NCBI GenBank assembly: GCA_900539595.1
Contig: UQCQ01000005.1
Coordinates: 50,692 to 114,691 of the forward strand
Direction of reading: 5' to 3'
DNA length: 64,000 nt
Source: an uncultured Mollicutes bacterium
GTDB lineage: Bacteria > Bacillota_I > Bacilli_A > RFN20 > CAG-826
The notes beneath the pieces were generated by a model that was not told the origin of the DNA, ran no database searches, and saw nothing but the letters and a program-made list of their open reading frames with translations. The translations under genes and the position numbers were made by a program. Numbering within the stretch: position 1 is the first letter of the stretch; every line of letters starts with the position of its first letter. Shown one piece after another: positions 23,806-32,763 of the stretch.

Positions 23806-26553
23806 TTAATCCTTTTTGAAGGCGTTGGCCGCGATCTTAAGACCGCGTTTGATGGTGTGGCCCATCGCCTTCGGCAAGAGGGTTTCGAACTTCGTCGCGT
23901 AGATGTTGGTCTTCTTGACGAGGTGGGCGGCGTCGAATTCGCACTGGAAGACGCATTGTCCGCAGCCAACGCAGAGGTTCGGGTCGACGACAGCTTTGCC
24001 GCAGCTGAGGCAGCGAGAGGCTTCTTTCTTGACCTGTTCTTCGGTGAAGGTGCCACGCGGGTCCTTGTACGACTTGGTGTCGACGGGTCCGACGGCCGGA
24101 ATTTGACGCGGAGCGCGGTCGAATCCTTCGAGAACGATGTTATCGACGTCGATTTGATGGTATTCGCGACGGTCACGGCCAGCATCAAGGGTTTGACCCG
24201 GCTGGACGTAACGATGGAGCGAGATCGCGGCTTGTTTGCCCGCGGCAATCGCATTGATGCAGAAATAAGGTCCGGTGACCACGTCGCCGCCGGCAAAGAT
24301 GTCGGGGTCGTTGGTCTGATAGGTAAGCGGATCGGCGAGGATCGTGCCGCGACGGGTGAGCTTGACCTGGGTGCCTTCGAGGAGTTTGCCGAAATCGAAT
24401 CCTTGGCCAATGGCTTTCAAAACCTTGGTGCATTCGACGGTTTCGGTTTGTTCTTCATCATAGACGGGGGCGAAGTGGCCTGCCTCGTCTTTGACGCGCA
24501 AGCACTTCTTGAAGGTGATGGAAGTGAATTTGCCATCCGTGACATTGATCGACTTCGGACCAAAGCCATTGTGGATGACGATGCCTTCTTCTTCCGCTTC
24601 CGCAAGTTCGTCTTTGGCAGCCGGCATCTCTTCACGAGATTCCAGGCAATAGAGGTCGACTCTGGAAGCGCCTTGGCGGAGAGCCGTGCGGGCGACGTCC
24701 ATTGCGACGTTGCCGCCGCCGACAACCACGACATTGCCGTTAAGTTCTAGTCCTTTGCCAAGGTTCACTTGACGGAGGAAGTCGATGCCGCCGACCACGT
24801 CGATGTTATTCTCGTTTTCTAAGCCGAGGTTACGGGAGAGCTGAGCACCGATCGCGATATAGAACCCTTTGAAGCCTTGCTCTTTGAGCTGGGCAATCGT
24901 AACGTCTTTGCCCACTTCCACGCCGGTCTTGAACTTGACGCCGAGTTTTTCGATGATGTCGATTTCAGCTTGGACGACGTCTTTTTGGAGACGGAAGGCC
25001 GGGATGCCAAGAGTCATCATGCCACCGAGTTTTTCTTCTTTTTCAAAGACGGTGACATCATACCCATCTTGAGCGAGGTAATAGGCGCAGCTTAATCCAG
25101 CCGGGCCACCGCCGATGATGGCGATTTTCTTATCGTGATAGTCATAACGCTTCCAAGGCAAGAACTGTCCTTCTGGAGTAAGCTCTTGTTCGGCGATGAA
25201 TTTCTTGATGTCATCGATAGCGACGGCTTGGTCAATGGAGCCACGGGTGCAGTGCTCTTCGCAAGCGTGGTTGCAGATGCGTCCACAGACCGCGGGGAAG
25301 GGGTTCTCGTGCTTGATGAGGGCGAGAGCTTCCTTATAACGTCCTTCCGAGGCCATTTTGATGTAGCCTTGGATACCGATATGAGCCGGGCACCAGGTTT
25401 TGCAAGGAGCCGTTCCGGTTTCAGGGACGACGTCTTCGCGATGGAAACGGTAATCGGGATCCACGACCGCTTTCTTAGAGGTGTTGGAGGTAAGCGGGGC
25501 TTGGAAATGCACCTTGACGGGGCATTTTTCTTCCAGCTTCACGCCAAGACGAATCGCGTTGACGGGGCAATTTTCGACGCATTTGCCGCAAGCGACGCAA
25601 TTGGCAGCCGTGACTTCGCAACGATAATTCGAAGCGGCAGCCTCGCTGATTTTGAATTCTTGGACGGGGCGGAGGCCAAAGCAAGCGCAGCCACAGCAAT
25701 TGCAGATGGCCGATGTTTTGCCATCTTCAATGCCTTCGATATTCGGGACCGAGTGCATGAGGCCTTGCTTTTCGCAGCGATGGATGATTTCCTCGGCTTC
25801 TTCGCGGGTGATTCGACGGTCTTTTCCCGTGCGGACGAAGTATTCGGCAGCTTTGCCAAGCTTCACGCAACGATCATCGGGCATGTGGCCGCAGCCTTCG
25901 CCCATTTCGGTGCGGCAAACGCGGCAAGAGCAGCGTCCGACGGAGAAATAATCGTATTTATCAAGATAATAGGAAAGCGTATCGCGAGGATCGGGAGTCT
26001 CTCCCTTAGGAAGAGTGCTTTCGATCGGGATGACGCGCATCAAGCCATAGCCGTTGGGGAGCATCGGACCCATGGTCTGCATGCGGTCGTGGGTATAAGC
26101 ATTGAAGGCGCGGCGGATTTCCGGATGGTGCTCGGCGTTGGGCGAGACGACCATAATTTCCAAAAGTCCCGGGGCGAAAATCGGAAGGATGTATTCTTCG
26201 CGATCTTCATAGATATCGACGCGAATGATGCCTAGATAATCGCCGAGGTGGTCGGCAACATCATGGACGCGTTGTTCACTCCATTTAAGCTTCTTCGCCA
26301 TTTCATGGTTCGTGCGAATCTTGCGAAGGCCCATGGCGAGTAAGAAGTCGCATTCTTCGTCGGAAACCGAACCGGCGAGGGAATAATATTCCGGCGCGTT
26401 GGCGTCGATTTTATTCACGATGCCCGAGGGGCCGCCGATCATTTTGGCAACTTTGACGACTTTGGCGCGAAGAGGCTTCGTGCCATCGGCGACGGGTTTG
26501 CCTTCCCACGTAATCTCTTGATCGAGTTCAAGTTGAATTGGTTGTTCTGCCAT
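23806..26553 (-). CDS. Large FAD- and Fe-S-dependent NAD(P)H oxidoreductase, GltD/NfnB-like core
   Basis: 915 residues in four parts. Residues ~60-290: a domain with Cys groups (GRCSCRVCR, CNCCGCACFG). Residues ~310-345: 4Fe-4S ferredoxin motif CVACGKCVENCP. Residues ~385-780: GltD-like core, with CPAHIGIQGYIK and CGRICNHACEEHC (Fer4_20), FAD fold IIGGGPAGLSCAYYLAQ, NAD(P) fold VVVVGGGNVAMDVA, and the late FAD contact DIFAGGDVVTG. Residues ~840-875: CLSCGK and CVGCGQCVFQCEF. The parts imply electron flow from NAD(P)H through FAD to several clusters, hence to ferredoxin or an unseen partner. Operon with a 93-residue protein upstream and HypA downstream. Precise reaction unknown. Confidence 0.8.
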   Translation of the reverse strand: MAEQPIQLELDQEITWEGKPVADGTKPLRAKVVKVAKMIGGPSGIVNKIDANAPEYYSLAGSVSDEECDFLLAMGLRKIRTNHEMAKKLKWSEQRVHDVADHLGDYLGIIRVDIYEDREEYILPIFAPGLLEIMVVSPNAEHHPEIRRAFNAYTHDRMQTMGPMLPNGYGLMRVIPIESTLPKGETPDPRDTLSYYLDKYDYFSVGRCSCRVCRTEMGEGCGHMPDDRCVKLGKAAEYFVRTGKDRRITREEAEEIIHRCEKQGLMHSVPNIEGIEDGKTSAICNCCGCACFGLRPVQEFKISEAAASNYRCEVTAANCVACGKCVENCPVNAIRLGVKLEEKCPVKVHFQAPLTSNTSKKAVVDPDYRFHREDVVPETGTAPCKTWCPAHIGIQGYIKMASEGRYKEALALIKHENPFPAVCGRICNHACEEHCTRGSIDQAVAIDDIKKFIAEQELTPEGQFLPWKRYDYHDKKIAIIGGGPAGLSCAYYLAQDGYDVTVFEKEEKLGGMMTLGIPAFRLQKDVVQAEIDIIEKLGVKFKTGVEVGKDVTIAQLKEQGFKGFYIAIGAQLSRNLGLENENNIDVVGGIDFLRQVNLGKGLELNGNVVVVGGGNVAMDVARTALRQGASRVDLYCLESREEMPAAKDELAEAEEEGIVIHNGFGPKSINVTDGKFTSITFKKCLRVKDEAGHFAPVYDEEQTETVECTKVLKAIGQGFDFGKLLEGTQVKLTRRGTILADPLTYQTNDPDIFAGGDVVTGPYFCINAIAAGKQAAISLHRYVQPGQTLDAGRDRREYHQIDVDNIVLEGFDRAPRQIPAVGPVDTKSYKDPRGTFTEEQVKKEASRCLSCGKAVVDPNLCVGCGQCVFQCEFDAAHLVKKTNIYATKFETLLPKAMGHTIKRGLKIAANAFKKD

Positions 26554-26565
26554 TGTTGATATCCT

Positions 26566-26847
26566 TTACTTCTTTGCGGGCGCGAGGTTGATTTTCGTCC
26601 CGGACATTTGGCAGGTGGCCACAATGTCTTTCTTGCTGTTTGTGAAAAGCACGTTCGAGCGATAACGCTTTCCATCCACTCCTTTGATTTCAATTTGGAT
26701 GGCGTTCTCGCCCTTGGTGATTTCGCTGCGGAAGCATTCTTGATCCGCTTTCCATTCCCCTAGGGTTTTGGCGTTGCTGATGACGATGGCGTCAACCGGG
26801 TCGCCAAGAGTACCGGGAAGACGTGTTAAAGATAATATTCTTGCCAT
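26566..26847 (-). CDS. Hypothetical 93-residue protein, first gene of the oxidoreductase operon
   Basis: Small, beta-rich, with no Cys cluster (one Cys near residue 40 and one near 79). Not recognised. Twelve bases separate it from the oxidoreductase start, so it is probably a subunit or assembly factor. No ribosome site precedes the ATG at 26847; the start lies 5 bases past a palindrome (26853-26869), which again suggests a very short or absent leader. Confidence 0.6.
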   Translation of the reverse strand: MARILSLTRLPGTLGDPVDAIVISNAKTLGEWKADQECFRSEITKGENAIQIEIKGVDGKRYRSNVLFTNSKKDIVATCQMSGTKINLAPAKK

Positions 26848-26852
26848 AGTGC

Positions 26853-26869
26853 TTACATTAAAAATGTAA
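26853..26869 (-). promoter_or_regulatory. Palindrome at the oxidoreductase operon promoter
   Basis: TTACATT-AAA-AATGTAA, perfect 7-bp arms. TACATT on the minus strand could be a -10 box. A redox or growth-phase repressor site is possible. Confidence 0.45.
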
Positions 26870-27068
26870 TGGGGGTCTAATGCAAGAGGGGATGAAAGCG
26901 TTTTCTTCGGTATATCGGTAATTCGTTATCAATAATGGTTGGGCGGATGAAAAAGACGAGTTTTGGGCCACCCGTTCAAGTCAGGGTCCCTTTCGTTTTT
27001 TTGGAATAGGGATTCCTATTTGGCACCCACAAAATTTCGCGGGCTTGATCTTTAGTCTGGATTTTAGG

Positions 27069-27100
27069 ATTACACAAAAAACGCCCCGAACTAGCGGGGC
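27069..27100 (-). terminator. Terminator of the TetR gene
   Basis: CGCCCCG and CGGGGCG pair around AACTAG; on the minus strand the stem is followed by a T run. Confidence 0.85.
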
Positions 27101-27118
27101 GAGGATGGAGAAGGGTAA

Positions 27119-27688
27119 TTATCGGGCGATTCCGCGCAATAACGTTTGGGCTAACGACTTCATTGCTTCGTCATAACCCATATTGTCTTGGTCCAAAATC
27201 GGGGTTTGGAGGAGATAAAGGATGGCGGAACGGAGACAGCCAATCGTAAGGTCGACGTGAATAGAAGAGAGGAAGGCTCCTTCTTCGATTCCTTTTTCGA
27301 GTTCATTCTTGATGTCGGAGCAGGCCGCTTCAACGATAGCGACCGCTTCTTCGAAAACAGCAGGAGAATCCAAGGCGAGCAAATGGGCTTTTTTGAAATC
27401 CAAACGTTCTTCCCATTGGGTTTTCGCCGTTAAGATGCCTTCGATTTTTTCGCCACAAGAAAGCTGATGGTTGGCTAACACCGCTTCTCTTTTGGCGGCG
27501 AATTCTTCTTTCATATCCGCGAGGATGAAGGAATAAATATCATCCTTGGAACGGAAGAAACGGTAAATGGTCTTCTTGGAAATGTGGATGCGAGCGCTCA
27601 CGCTGTCTAAAGTTAATTTGGGTCCGTGAAGGTTATATTCCTCCACGAAGGAATCCACGATTTCAGGTCTCATGTCTTTGCGGTACAT
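27119..27688 (-). CDS. TetR-family transcriptional regulator
   Basis: 189 residues. The N-terminal HTH reads LTLDSVSARIHISKKTIYRF FRSKD (split here), the usual TetR signature; the C-terminal ligand domain has no recognisable subclass. It stands between two operons: the oxidoreductase genes ~270 bases downstream and the NusG-II/Gx pair ~100 bases upstream, all on the same strand, so its target is open. GAGGA lies 9 bases before the ATG. Confidence 0.88.
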   Translation of the reverse strand: MYRKDMRPEIVDSFVEEYNLHGPKLTLDSVSARIHISKKTIYRFFRSKDDIYSFILADMKEEFAAKREAVLANHQLSCGEKIEGILTAKTQWEERLDFKKAHLLALDSPAVFEEAVAIVEAACSDIKNELEKGIEEGAFLSSIHVDLTIGCLRSAILYLLQTPILDQDNMGYDEAMKSLAQTLLRGIAR

Positions 27689-27794
27689 AACTAAAATCCT
27701 CTTTTCGCGGATTGACTATAGAAGAAGGAAGAAGAAAGTGCAATTCTTTTCTAAATGTTTTTGCGGGTTTCTATTTTTCTTTTGCCGTATCGGC

Positions 27795-28418
27795 TTATTT
27801 ATTCTCTTCGCCTTCGTAGAGTTTTCGCGACTTGGCTAGGATTTTGCTTTTTAAAATCAAACGGCAAAGGAAGCCGGAAAATAAGCCCGTGGCCAGGGAA
27901 ATTAAAGCCATGAACGGGAGGTAATAAAGGACAGCAGTCGATCCTAAATAAAGGATGCCGATTGCAATTTGTCCAACATCGTGGAGCAAAGCCCCAAGGA
28001 TGGAAACGAAAAACGGGGTCAGTTTTCGTTTGGAGGCCAAAACGCATAAAGCCATGCCTAAATAACTAAGAACCATGCCAGCAAACGACATCCATCCTCC
28101 CATGGAGAACAGGGTGCCACGCAATAAGCTGACGGCGATAACACGCAATACATCGACCATCAAGGCTTCGCTCCAGGAGAATTCATAGAGCATGATCAAG
28201 ATGATGACGTTAGCGAGGCCTAGTTTCATCCCCGGGACGAAAAGGTCCGGAAGCATGCTTTCCACCATCCCGATGACAATCGCCATCGCGGTGAAAACCC
28301 CGATCATCGTGATTTTGCGGGTTCCCCACTTCTTGTGGTCGCTTGTTGCGTAGCCAATTAAAAATAAGCCCAAAATCAAAAGGGGGGCGACAATTTTAAA
28401 CCGCAGATCGAAGCGCAT
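27795..28418 (-). CDS. Gx transporter family protein (heptaprenyl diphosphate synthase component I-like)
   Basis: 207 residues with five or six membrane helices. The core TAMAIVIGMVESMLPDLFVP, GMKLGLANVIIL and the GALLHDVGQIAIG segment identify the Gx/HepT-like family, now usually seen as an ECF S-component-like transporter and not a prenyl synthase. It pairs with the NusG-II protein (1-base overlap at 28418), the usual partner in Bacillota, often beside Rnf or ApbE genes, which are absent here. Confidence 0.82.
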   Translation of the reverse strand: MRFDLRFKIVAPLLILGLFLIGYATSDHKKWGTRKITMIGVFTAMAIVIGMVESMLPDLFVPGMKLGLANVIILIMLYEFSWSEALMVDVLRVIAVSLLRGTLFSMGGWMSFAGMVLSYLGMALCVLASKRKLTPFFVSILGALLHDVGQIAIGILYLGSTAVLYYLPFMALISLATGLFSGFLCRLILKSKILAKSRKLYEGEENK

Positions 28419-28822
28419 TAGATTTCAATCTCCCCGGAAGATTCTCCTGAAAGCAAAATCGTGACTTGGTTATAGGCGCAGACAATCGGCGTAGACGGGC
28501 TAGAAACGTAATGGAGGTTTACGCAATATTGGCTCGGGCAGCCGCTTTTGGCGACGCAAATCGCGTTATGTTTCACTCTTATTGTCATCGGGGTTTTCGC
28601 GCCTTCGATTTCAATATCGCGTTCTTTGGTTTCTTTGCTTAAATCCAAACGCAGGGTCAATTCATTAGGAGGGCAAGAAACGGTCGCGGAAAGGTTTTCT
28701 GGAGCCTTCTTTAACGTAAAATAGAGGATGCAGGAAAGGGACACGCAGAAAACAAGGCCGATAAGAACAATTTCCGGCCAGTGTTTATGGAAGAATCCTG
28801 TCTTTTTCTTTTCCGTGCCCAT
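28418..28822 (-). CDS. NusG domain II-containing membrane-anchored protein
   Basis: 134 residues: short basic N-terminus, one membrane helix (residues ~15-37), then the NusG-II beta domain with ICVAKSGCPSQYCVNLHYVS, whose spaced Cys residues are typical. The outer-face domain function is unknown. First gene of the pair, translationally coupled to the Gx gene. Confidence 0.85.
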   Translation of the reverse strand: MGTEKKKTGFFHKHWPEIVLIGLVFCVSLSCILYFTLKKAPENLSATVSCPPNELTLRLDLSKETKERDIEIEGAKTPMTIRVKHNAICVAKSGCPSQYCVNLHYVSSPSTPIVCAYNQVTILLSGESSGEIEI

Positions 28823-28872
28823 AAAGCGTCGATATTCTAGTCAAATTGTTTCTAAAAGAAAAGCAAGCGCGC

Positions 28873-29345
28873 CTACCAATCCGAGGAATTCTCATTCAGA
28901 TAGAAATCGAGCAAGCTGACTCGCAGGAAGCCTTCTTCCGCGTAAAAAGGGTTGCCTTGCCCTTTCGCGACGATGACTTTTTTTAAACGAATCGGCGTAT
29001 GGCGGATGGATTCGTATTCTTGGCTCTTCTTCTGCTGCGCGTCAATCCGCGTAGCAAGCCGACCACGAAATCCACCTCGTGGGCTTCCCTTGATAAATGG
29101 GGTTGCTGTTTTCATCTTTTCGGGGCGTCTTGGCTTTGGCTTCCACCACGCCGACAACTACCCGAAAACCGCGAGCTTGAAGCTCGTTAAAAACGATATT
29201 TTCGATGATGTCGGTTTCGTCTAGGTCTCAGAAATCCGAGGCAACATTTCGAACCCCGACATCTTCGAAGCAGAATTTATAAGGCGTGCCGATATAGCGG
29301 CGGCCCTTAACGTCATAACGCAACGCATTTTAAAAGAGGCATGGT
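28873..29345 (-). pseudogene. 3' relic of a DUF4143 AAA ATPase
   Basis: Reading the minus strand across frames gives the usual DUF4143 ending: GRRYIGTPYKFCFEDVGVRN, a TGA where CGA is expected near 29227, DLDETDIIENIVFNELQARG, FRVVVGVVE, then AHEVDFVVGL, and in another frame QEYESIRHTPIRLKKVIVAK and VSLLDFYLNENSSDW. The whole N-terminal ATPase half is missing; the GH94 gene begins 34 bases away. At least one nonsense change and two frame changes. Confidence 0.7.
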
Positions 29346-29378
29346 TTACCCTGCTGCGCATGCGACTTCCTCCATTAA

Positions 29379-31730
29379 CTATGCTTTGCTCAATTGGATT
29401 GTAATGATGCAATCGGCCTTAATCGCTGATTTATCTATTTTTACCCGCCGTTCATCGAAACAATCAATCGCCTTTCCGTCCATATCCGCGCTTGCGATTT
29501 CAGAGCCGTAACCGACGTATTTTATCGTTATTTTATGCCCATTAAACGGCGTTTGTATTTCGGCGTTTTCGTATTCTTTCGGAACGCATGGCGTAATTGT
29601 CAAGTCCTCAAGCGTGAAGTTTATGCCGAACATCCACGAATAGATGGCGCGTTCTATCATCGCGACGCTTCCCGTTAAAAATGAGAATCCCGCCCTGCCG
29701 TAAAACGACGGCACCAAATGATAGCAATTCGTTATGGCATAGGGCGCGGCGCAAACTTTTTCGGGCGAATGTTTATCCGCATAAAAGGGCATTGCATAGC
29801 CCAAAACGTCGAAAATCTCCTCGTATCTTCCCGCTTTTGCGAGCGCGCGAATCAAAAAGCACTGCGAACCGTGGTTATAAACGCTTGCGTTTTCGGCAAA
29901 ATACGGCTGAAAATCTCCCGTACCCATTTTGCCGATGCCGTCTATAAAACTTCCGCCGAGCGGCTCGGAGAAAAGTTGGTATCCGTCCGTCGTTTTGAGT
30001 TTTTCTATTTCATCAAAAATCAAATTTTCTTTTCCTTTGGCGACTCCGCTTATAACCGCATACGCGTTCGTCGGGACGTAAACACGCTTTTTGCCGTCCT
30101 CATCCTTCTCCGAGAACAACCAATTGCCGTTATCCGTATAGACGGCGTTATAGAATTTGCCGTTGAAAGAGGCTTCGTTGATCGCTTTTTTAAGTTTTTC
30201 GGCGGCCGTCGTATACTTTTCGATTTCTTCGCGCGAACCGAGTTTTTCAAGGATTTGCGTTAAATCATCGAGGCACATGACGAGTTGGCACGAAACCATG
30301 ACGCTTTCGCCCTTGCCTTTTTTGCCCACTCCGCTTAAACAGTCCAGCCAATCGCCGCCTCGCATCTTAACAAGCCCGTGAACGCCGAGCGAATCTTTCG
30401 CGATAAGGTAATCCATGCCCTTTTTAAGGTGCATCAATCCCGTTTCGGCGGTTTCGTCATCATAATAAGGATATTTCTTTTCAAGAATAGAATAATCGCC
30501 CGCGTAGGCAAGGTAATCGTAAACGTATTCGGTAAAGAAACACGCCGAATCGACGAATTCTCTCAAATCGAATTTCGTGCCGCTTCCGAACGGAACCTGA
30601 CGAGGATACCAGCCGTCGCTGCGCTGCTTTGAGAAAATGTTTTCGATAACGCCTTTGCACATTTCTTGATCGTAGCAAAGCATGCCCTCAAAGTCGTTCG
30701 CGGCGTCGCGCACTCCGCGCATCCCCGTCGGCCAACCTCTGTCGAGCGAGGAAACCCAATGCATTTCAAGCGGCAAAAATCCGTTTACGAATCGATCGAA
30801 ATCGGCATTCCTCGTTTTTACCGTCCTCACCGAGAAGAGTTCGTTATATTTCTTTTCGAGTTTTTCAAGCTCATCTTTTTGTACTTTGCCGTCGAAATAT
30901 TTCTTCGCCGCCGCTATATCCTCCGAAACATCCTTTTCGTCGTCGGTTATGGAGAACACTTGCGTAAAAGAATAACTTTCGCCGCTTCTCACCGCAATTT
31001 CGGATAACCCCGAAACGCATTGCTTGAACGCGTATAAAACGTCCTCGGTGTTTTTGCCTATAACACTTGGAAGGACGGTAAAATTCTTAGTTGACGTGGC
31101 AAGTCTTTCGAGGCTTAATTCGCGATATTTCGGCTCGTCGCTGTCCACTACGGTTAAATATCTTCTCTCTTCCTTTTTGCCCGCGACCGAAAATTTAGTC
31201 GTCAAAAAGGCGTTTTCTGCTTTTAAATATTCCGTTCTCGTGTACCATTCGGGCTTATCCCACGGAGCCATCAAAAGTTCATTAAGATACGGGAACGCAC
31301 ACTTTAAAATCCGATACTTTTTATCTTCCTTCCCATTGTTTGCTATCGTAACGTTTACAATCAATCTCTTGCCCTTTTCGGGAACCAAAACTTCGGTTTT
31401 GACGAGAGTTTCTCCGAAAGTGAGCCTATAAGTCGATAAACTCGGCAAAAAGTCTATCGTCAACCTGTCCGCGGATAAAACGCCGAAGTTCTCATAAACC
31501 TTTTCTCCGTCCGATATTAGCACTTTTACGGGCGAACCCATTTCTCTTTCTTCGCGCTTGAAAACGGCTTCGCCCACGGGCGGATTGATCTGCGCCGTCA
31601 CGATTCCGTACTGATCGAGTTTTATAAGTATCTCGTCGTTTTTTAAGATATATTCGTAATTTCCCGCGTCGGGCAACTTATCTATCGTATACCCGCCGAG
31701 TTCTTCTTTGAAATTTCCGCACTCTTCCAT
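29379..31730 (-). CDS. GH94-family glycoside phosphorylase
   Basis: 783 residues, close to the family's ~800. N-terminal beta-sandwich (to ~270), then an (alpha/alpha)6 barrel. The catalytic region RGGDWLDCLSGVG followed by GKGESVMVSCQLV matches the GH94 acid motif, with Asp as general acid. Also DRGWPTGMRGVRDAANDFEG and MGTGDFQPYFAENASVYNHG, typical of cellobiose/chitobiose/cyclic-glucan phosphorylases. It would split a beta-glucoside with phosphate to a sugar 1-phosphate in the cytosol; the exact sugar is unknown. AGAGGA precedes the ATG. Word use (many TCG, CCG, GCG triplets on the minus strand) differs by eye from neighbours, and it sits between an ATPase relic and a GH1 relic, so it may be imported. 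Confidence 0.85.
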   Translation of the reverse strand: MEECGNFKEELGGYTIDKLPDAGNYEYILKNDEILIKLDQYGIVTAQINPPVGEAVFKREEREMGSPVKVLISDGEKVYENFGVLSADRLTIDFLPSLSTYRLTFGETLVKTEVLVPEKGKRLIVNVTIANNGKEDKKYRILKCAFPYLNELLMAPWDKPEWYTRTEYLKAENAFLTTKFSVAGKKEERRYLTVVDSDEPKYRELSLERLATSTKNFTVLPSVIGKNTEDVLYAFKQCVSGLSEIAVRSGESYSFTQVFSITDDEKDVSEDIAAAKKYFDGKVQKDELEKLEKKYNELFSVRTVKTRNADFDRFVNGFLPLEMHWVSSLDRGWPTGMRGVRDAANDFEGMLCYDQEMCKGVIENIFSKQRSDGWYPRQVPFGSGTKFDLREFVDSACFFTEYVYDYLAYAGDYSILEKKYPYYDDETAETGLMHLKKGMDYLIAKDSLGVHGLVKMRGGDWLDCLSGVGKKGKGESVMVSCQLVMCLDDLTQILEKLGSREEIEKYTTAAEKLKKAINEASFNGKFYNAVYTDNGNWLFSEKDEDGKKRVYVPTNAYAVISGVAKGKENLIFDEIEKLKTTDGYQLFSEPLGGSFIDGIGKMGTGDFQPYFAENASVYNHGSQCFLIRALAKAGRYEEIFDVLGYAMPFYADKHSPEKVCAAPYAITNCYHLVPSFYGRAGFSFLTGSVAMIERAIYSWMFGINFTLEDLTITPCVPKEYENAEIQTPFNGHKITIKYVGYGSEIASADMDGKAIDCFDERRVKIDKSAIKADCIITIQLSKA

Positions 31731-31767
31731 CTTTTTAAAGTTCCTCTCCGTTGGATTCGATTATTCT

Positions 31768-32036
31768 TTATACCAATACGCGCTTTTTCAGGGATTCGTT
31801 CTGACGCATCATCATCGACGTATGCAAGCCTGAATCGCTTGGAATATCGAGCGACCACTCGAAATTATCCATAAACGACCAGTAAAATACCCTTTTCCAT
31901 GGCATGCTTCCACAATTTCTTTCATGTTTCCAATATGACGTTTCCTATAACCTATCCGCATATCGTCGGGGAATTCGCCCTTTATGAGCGCGTCCGTAAA
32001 AAGCAGCAGTCGCAAAAATCTCCGCAAACACAGCAT
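31768..32036 (-). pseudogene. 3' relic of a GH1-like beta-glycosidase
   Basis: Minus-strand sense LFTDALIKGEFPDDMRIGYR and RKRHIGNMKEIVEACHG shifts by one base near 31893 to KRVFYWSFMDNFEWSLDIPS and ends RVLV at 31768. WSFMDNFEW corresponds to the GH1 C-terminal motif WSLxDNFEW. The first ~350 residues, including the catalytic glutamates, are missing. Directly upstream of GH94, so both may derive from one beta-glucoside locus. Confidence 0.6.
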
Positions 32037-32087
32037 CCTTCATTTCTCTCCATACTGAGGCATATTTCGAGGCTGATGGAGGAGATA

Positions 32088-32112
32088 AAAACCCCGAGGA
32101 TTAGTCGGGGCA
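32088..32112 (-). terminator. Terminator of the fucU-like gene
   Basis: CCCCGA and TCGGGG pair; on the minus strand a T run follows. Confidence 0.75.
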
Positions 32113-32122
32113 TGGAATAGGG

Positions 32123-32545
32123 TTATTTCACCACGCCTTTTTTCAGGATGATGTTCGCGTAGATCGCCGTTTCACCGCTTTGGATGATGCAATAGGCTTT
32201 CTTGGCCCGTTCATAGAAAGCGAAGCGTTCAATCATCCCTTTGCGGGTATTGGGCTCTTTTTTAGCGGCGATCGCATCGTATTTGGCCCAGATTTCAGGA
32301 GTGGGGTCGCCATTAGTGGTTTCCATCAAGAAGAAATTCTCGGGGCTATAGGTATCCAATGGGAGAAGGGTCAAGATGGCATCGAGGAGCTCTTCTCCTC
32401 CGATTCCATCCGCGCGGATGACTTTGGGGCCGAGGCTTGAGCCGGGGAAATTCCCGTCTCCGATGACGATTTCATCCCCGTGGCCCATTTCATCGAGGGC
32501 CTTTAATAATTCAGGGCTGAGGCAAGGCGGAATATTTTTTAGCAT
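32123..32545 (-). CDS. fucU: FucU/RbsD-family sugar mutarotase
   Basis: 140 residues, full length. MLKNIPPCLSPELLKALDEM, GHGDEIVIGDGNFPGSSLG (catalytic His, Asp) and the C-terminal GETAIYANIILKKGVV identify the family; the length and ending favour L-fucose mutarotase over ribose pyranase. It interconverts sugar anomers for the following kinase or isomerase, none of which is in the window. TAGGAG lies 7 bases before the ATG. Confidence 0.88.
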   Translation of the reverse strand: MLKNIPPCLSPELLKALDEMGHGDEIVIGDGNFPGSSLGPKVIRADGIGGEELLDAILTLLPLDTYSPENFFLMETTNGDPTPEIWAKYDAIAAKKEPNTRKGMIERFAFYERAKKAYCIIQSGETAIYANIILKKGVVK

Positions 32546-32763
32546 GGTGTTGCTCCTACTAGTATCTATATTCTATATCTTAATCATTCTCTCTTTTTGT
32601 GGTGTTTTTATTATCAAGCGCGTTAACGTTTCGGCTCTTGGCGATTTTTATCCCATTTCCAAAGGGCCATGGGGTGATGTGAGATGCGAGAAAGAATCGA
32701 TTCGTCTTGGAAGAGCAATTCAGGATGATAATTCTTGCGATTCAATTTTGACTAAAAGCAGCC

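Noticed and set aside
23797..26235. Two long plus-strand frames (317 and 366 residues) opposite the oxidoreductase
   Set aside because: No ribosome sites, no family resemblance, and the minus strand carries clear FAD and Fe-S motifs throughout.
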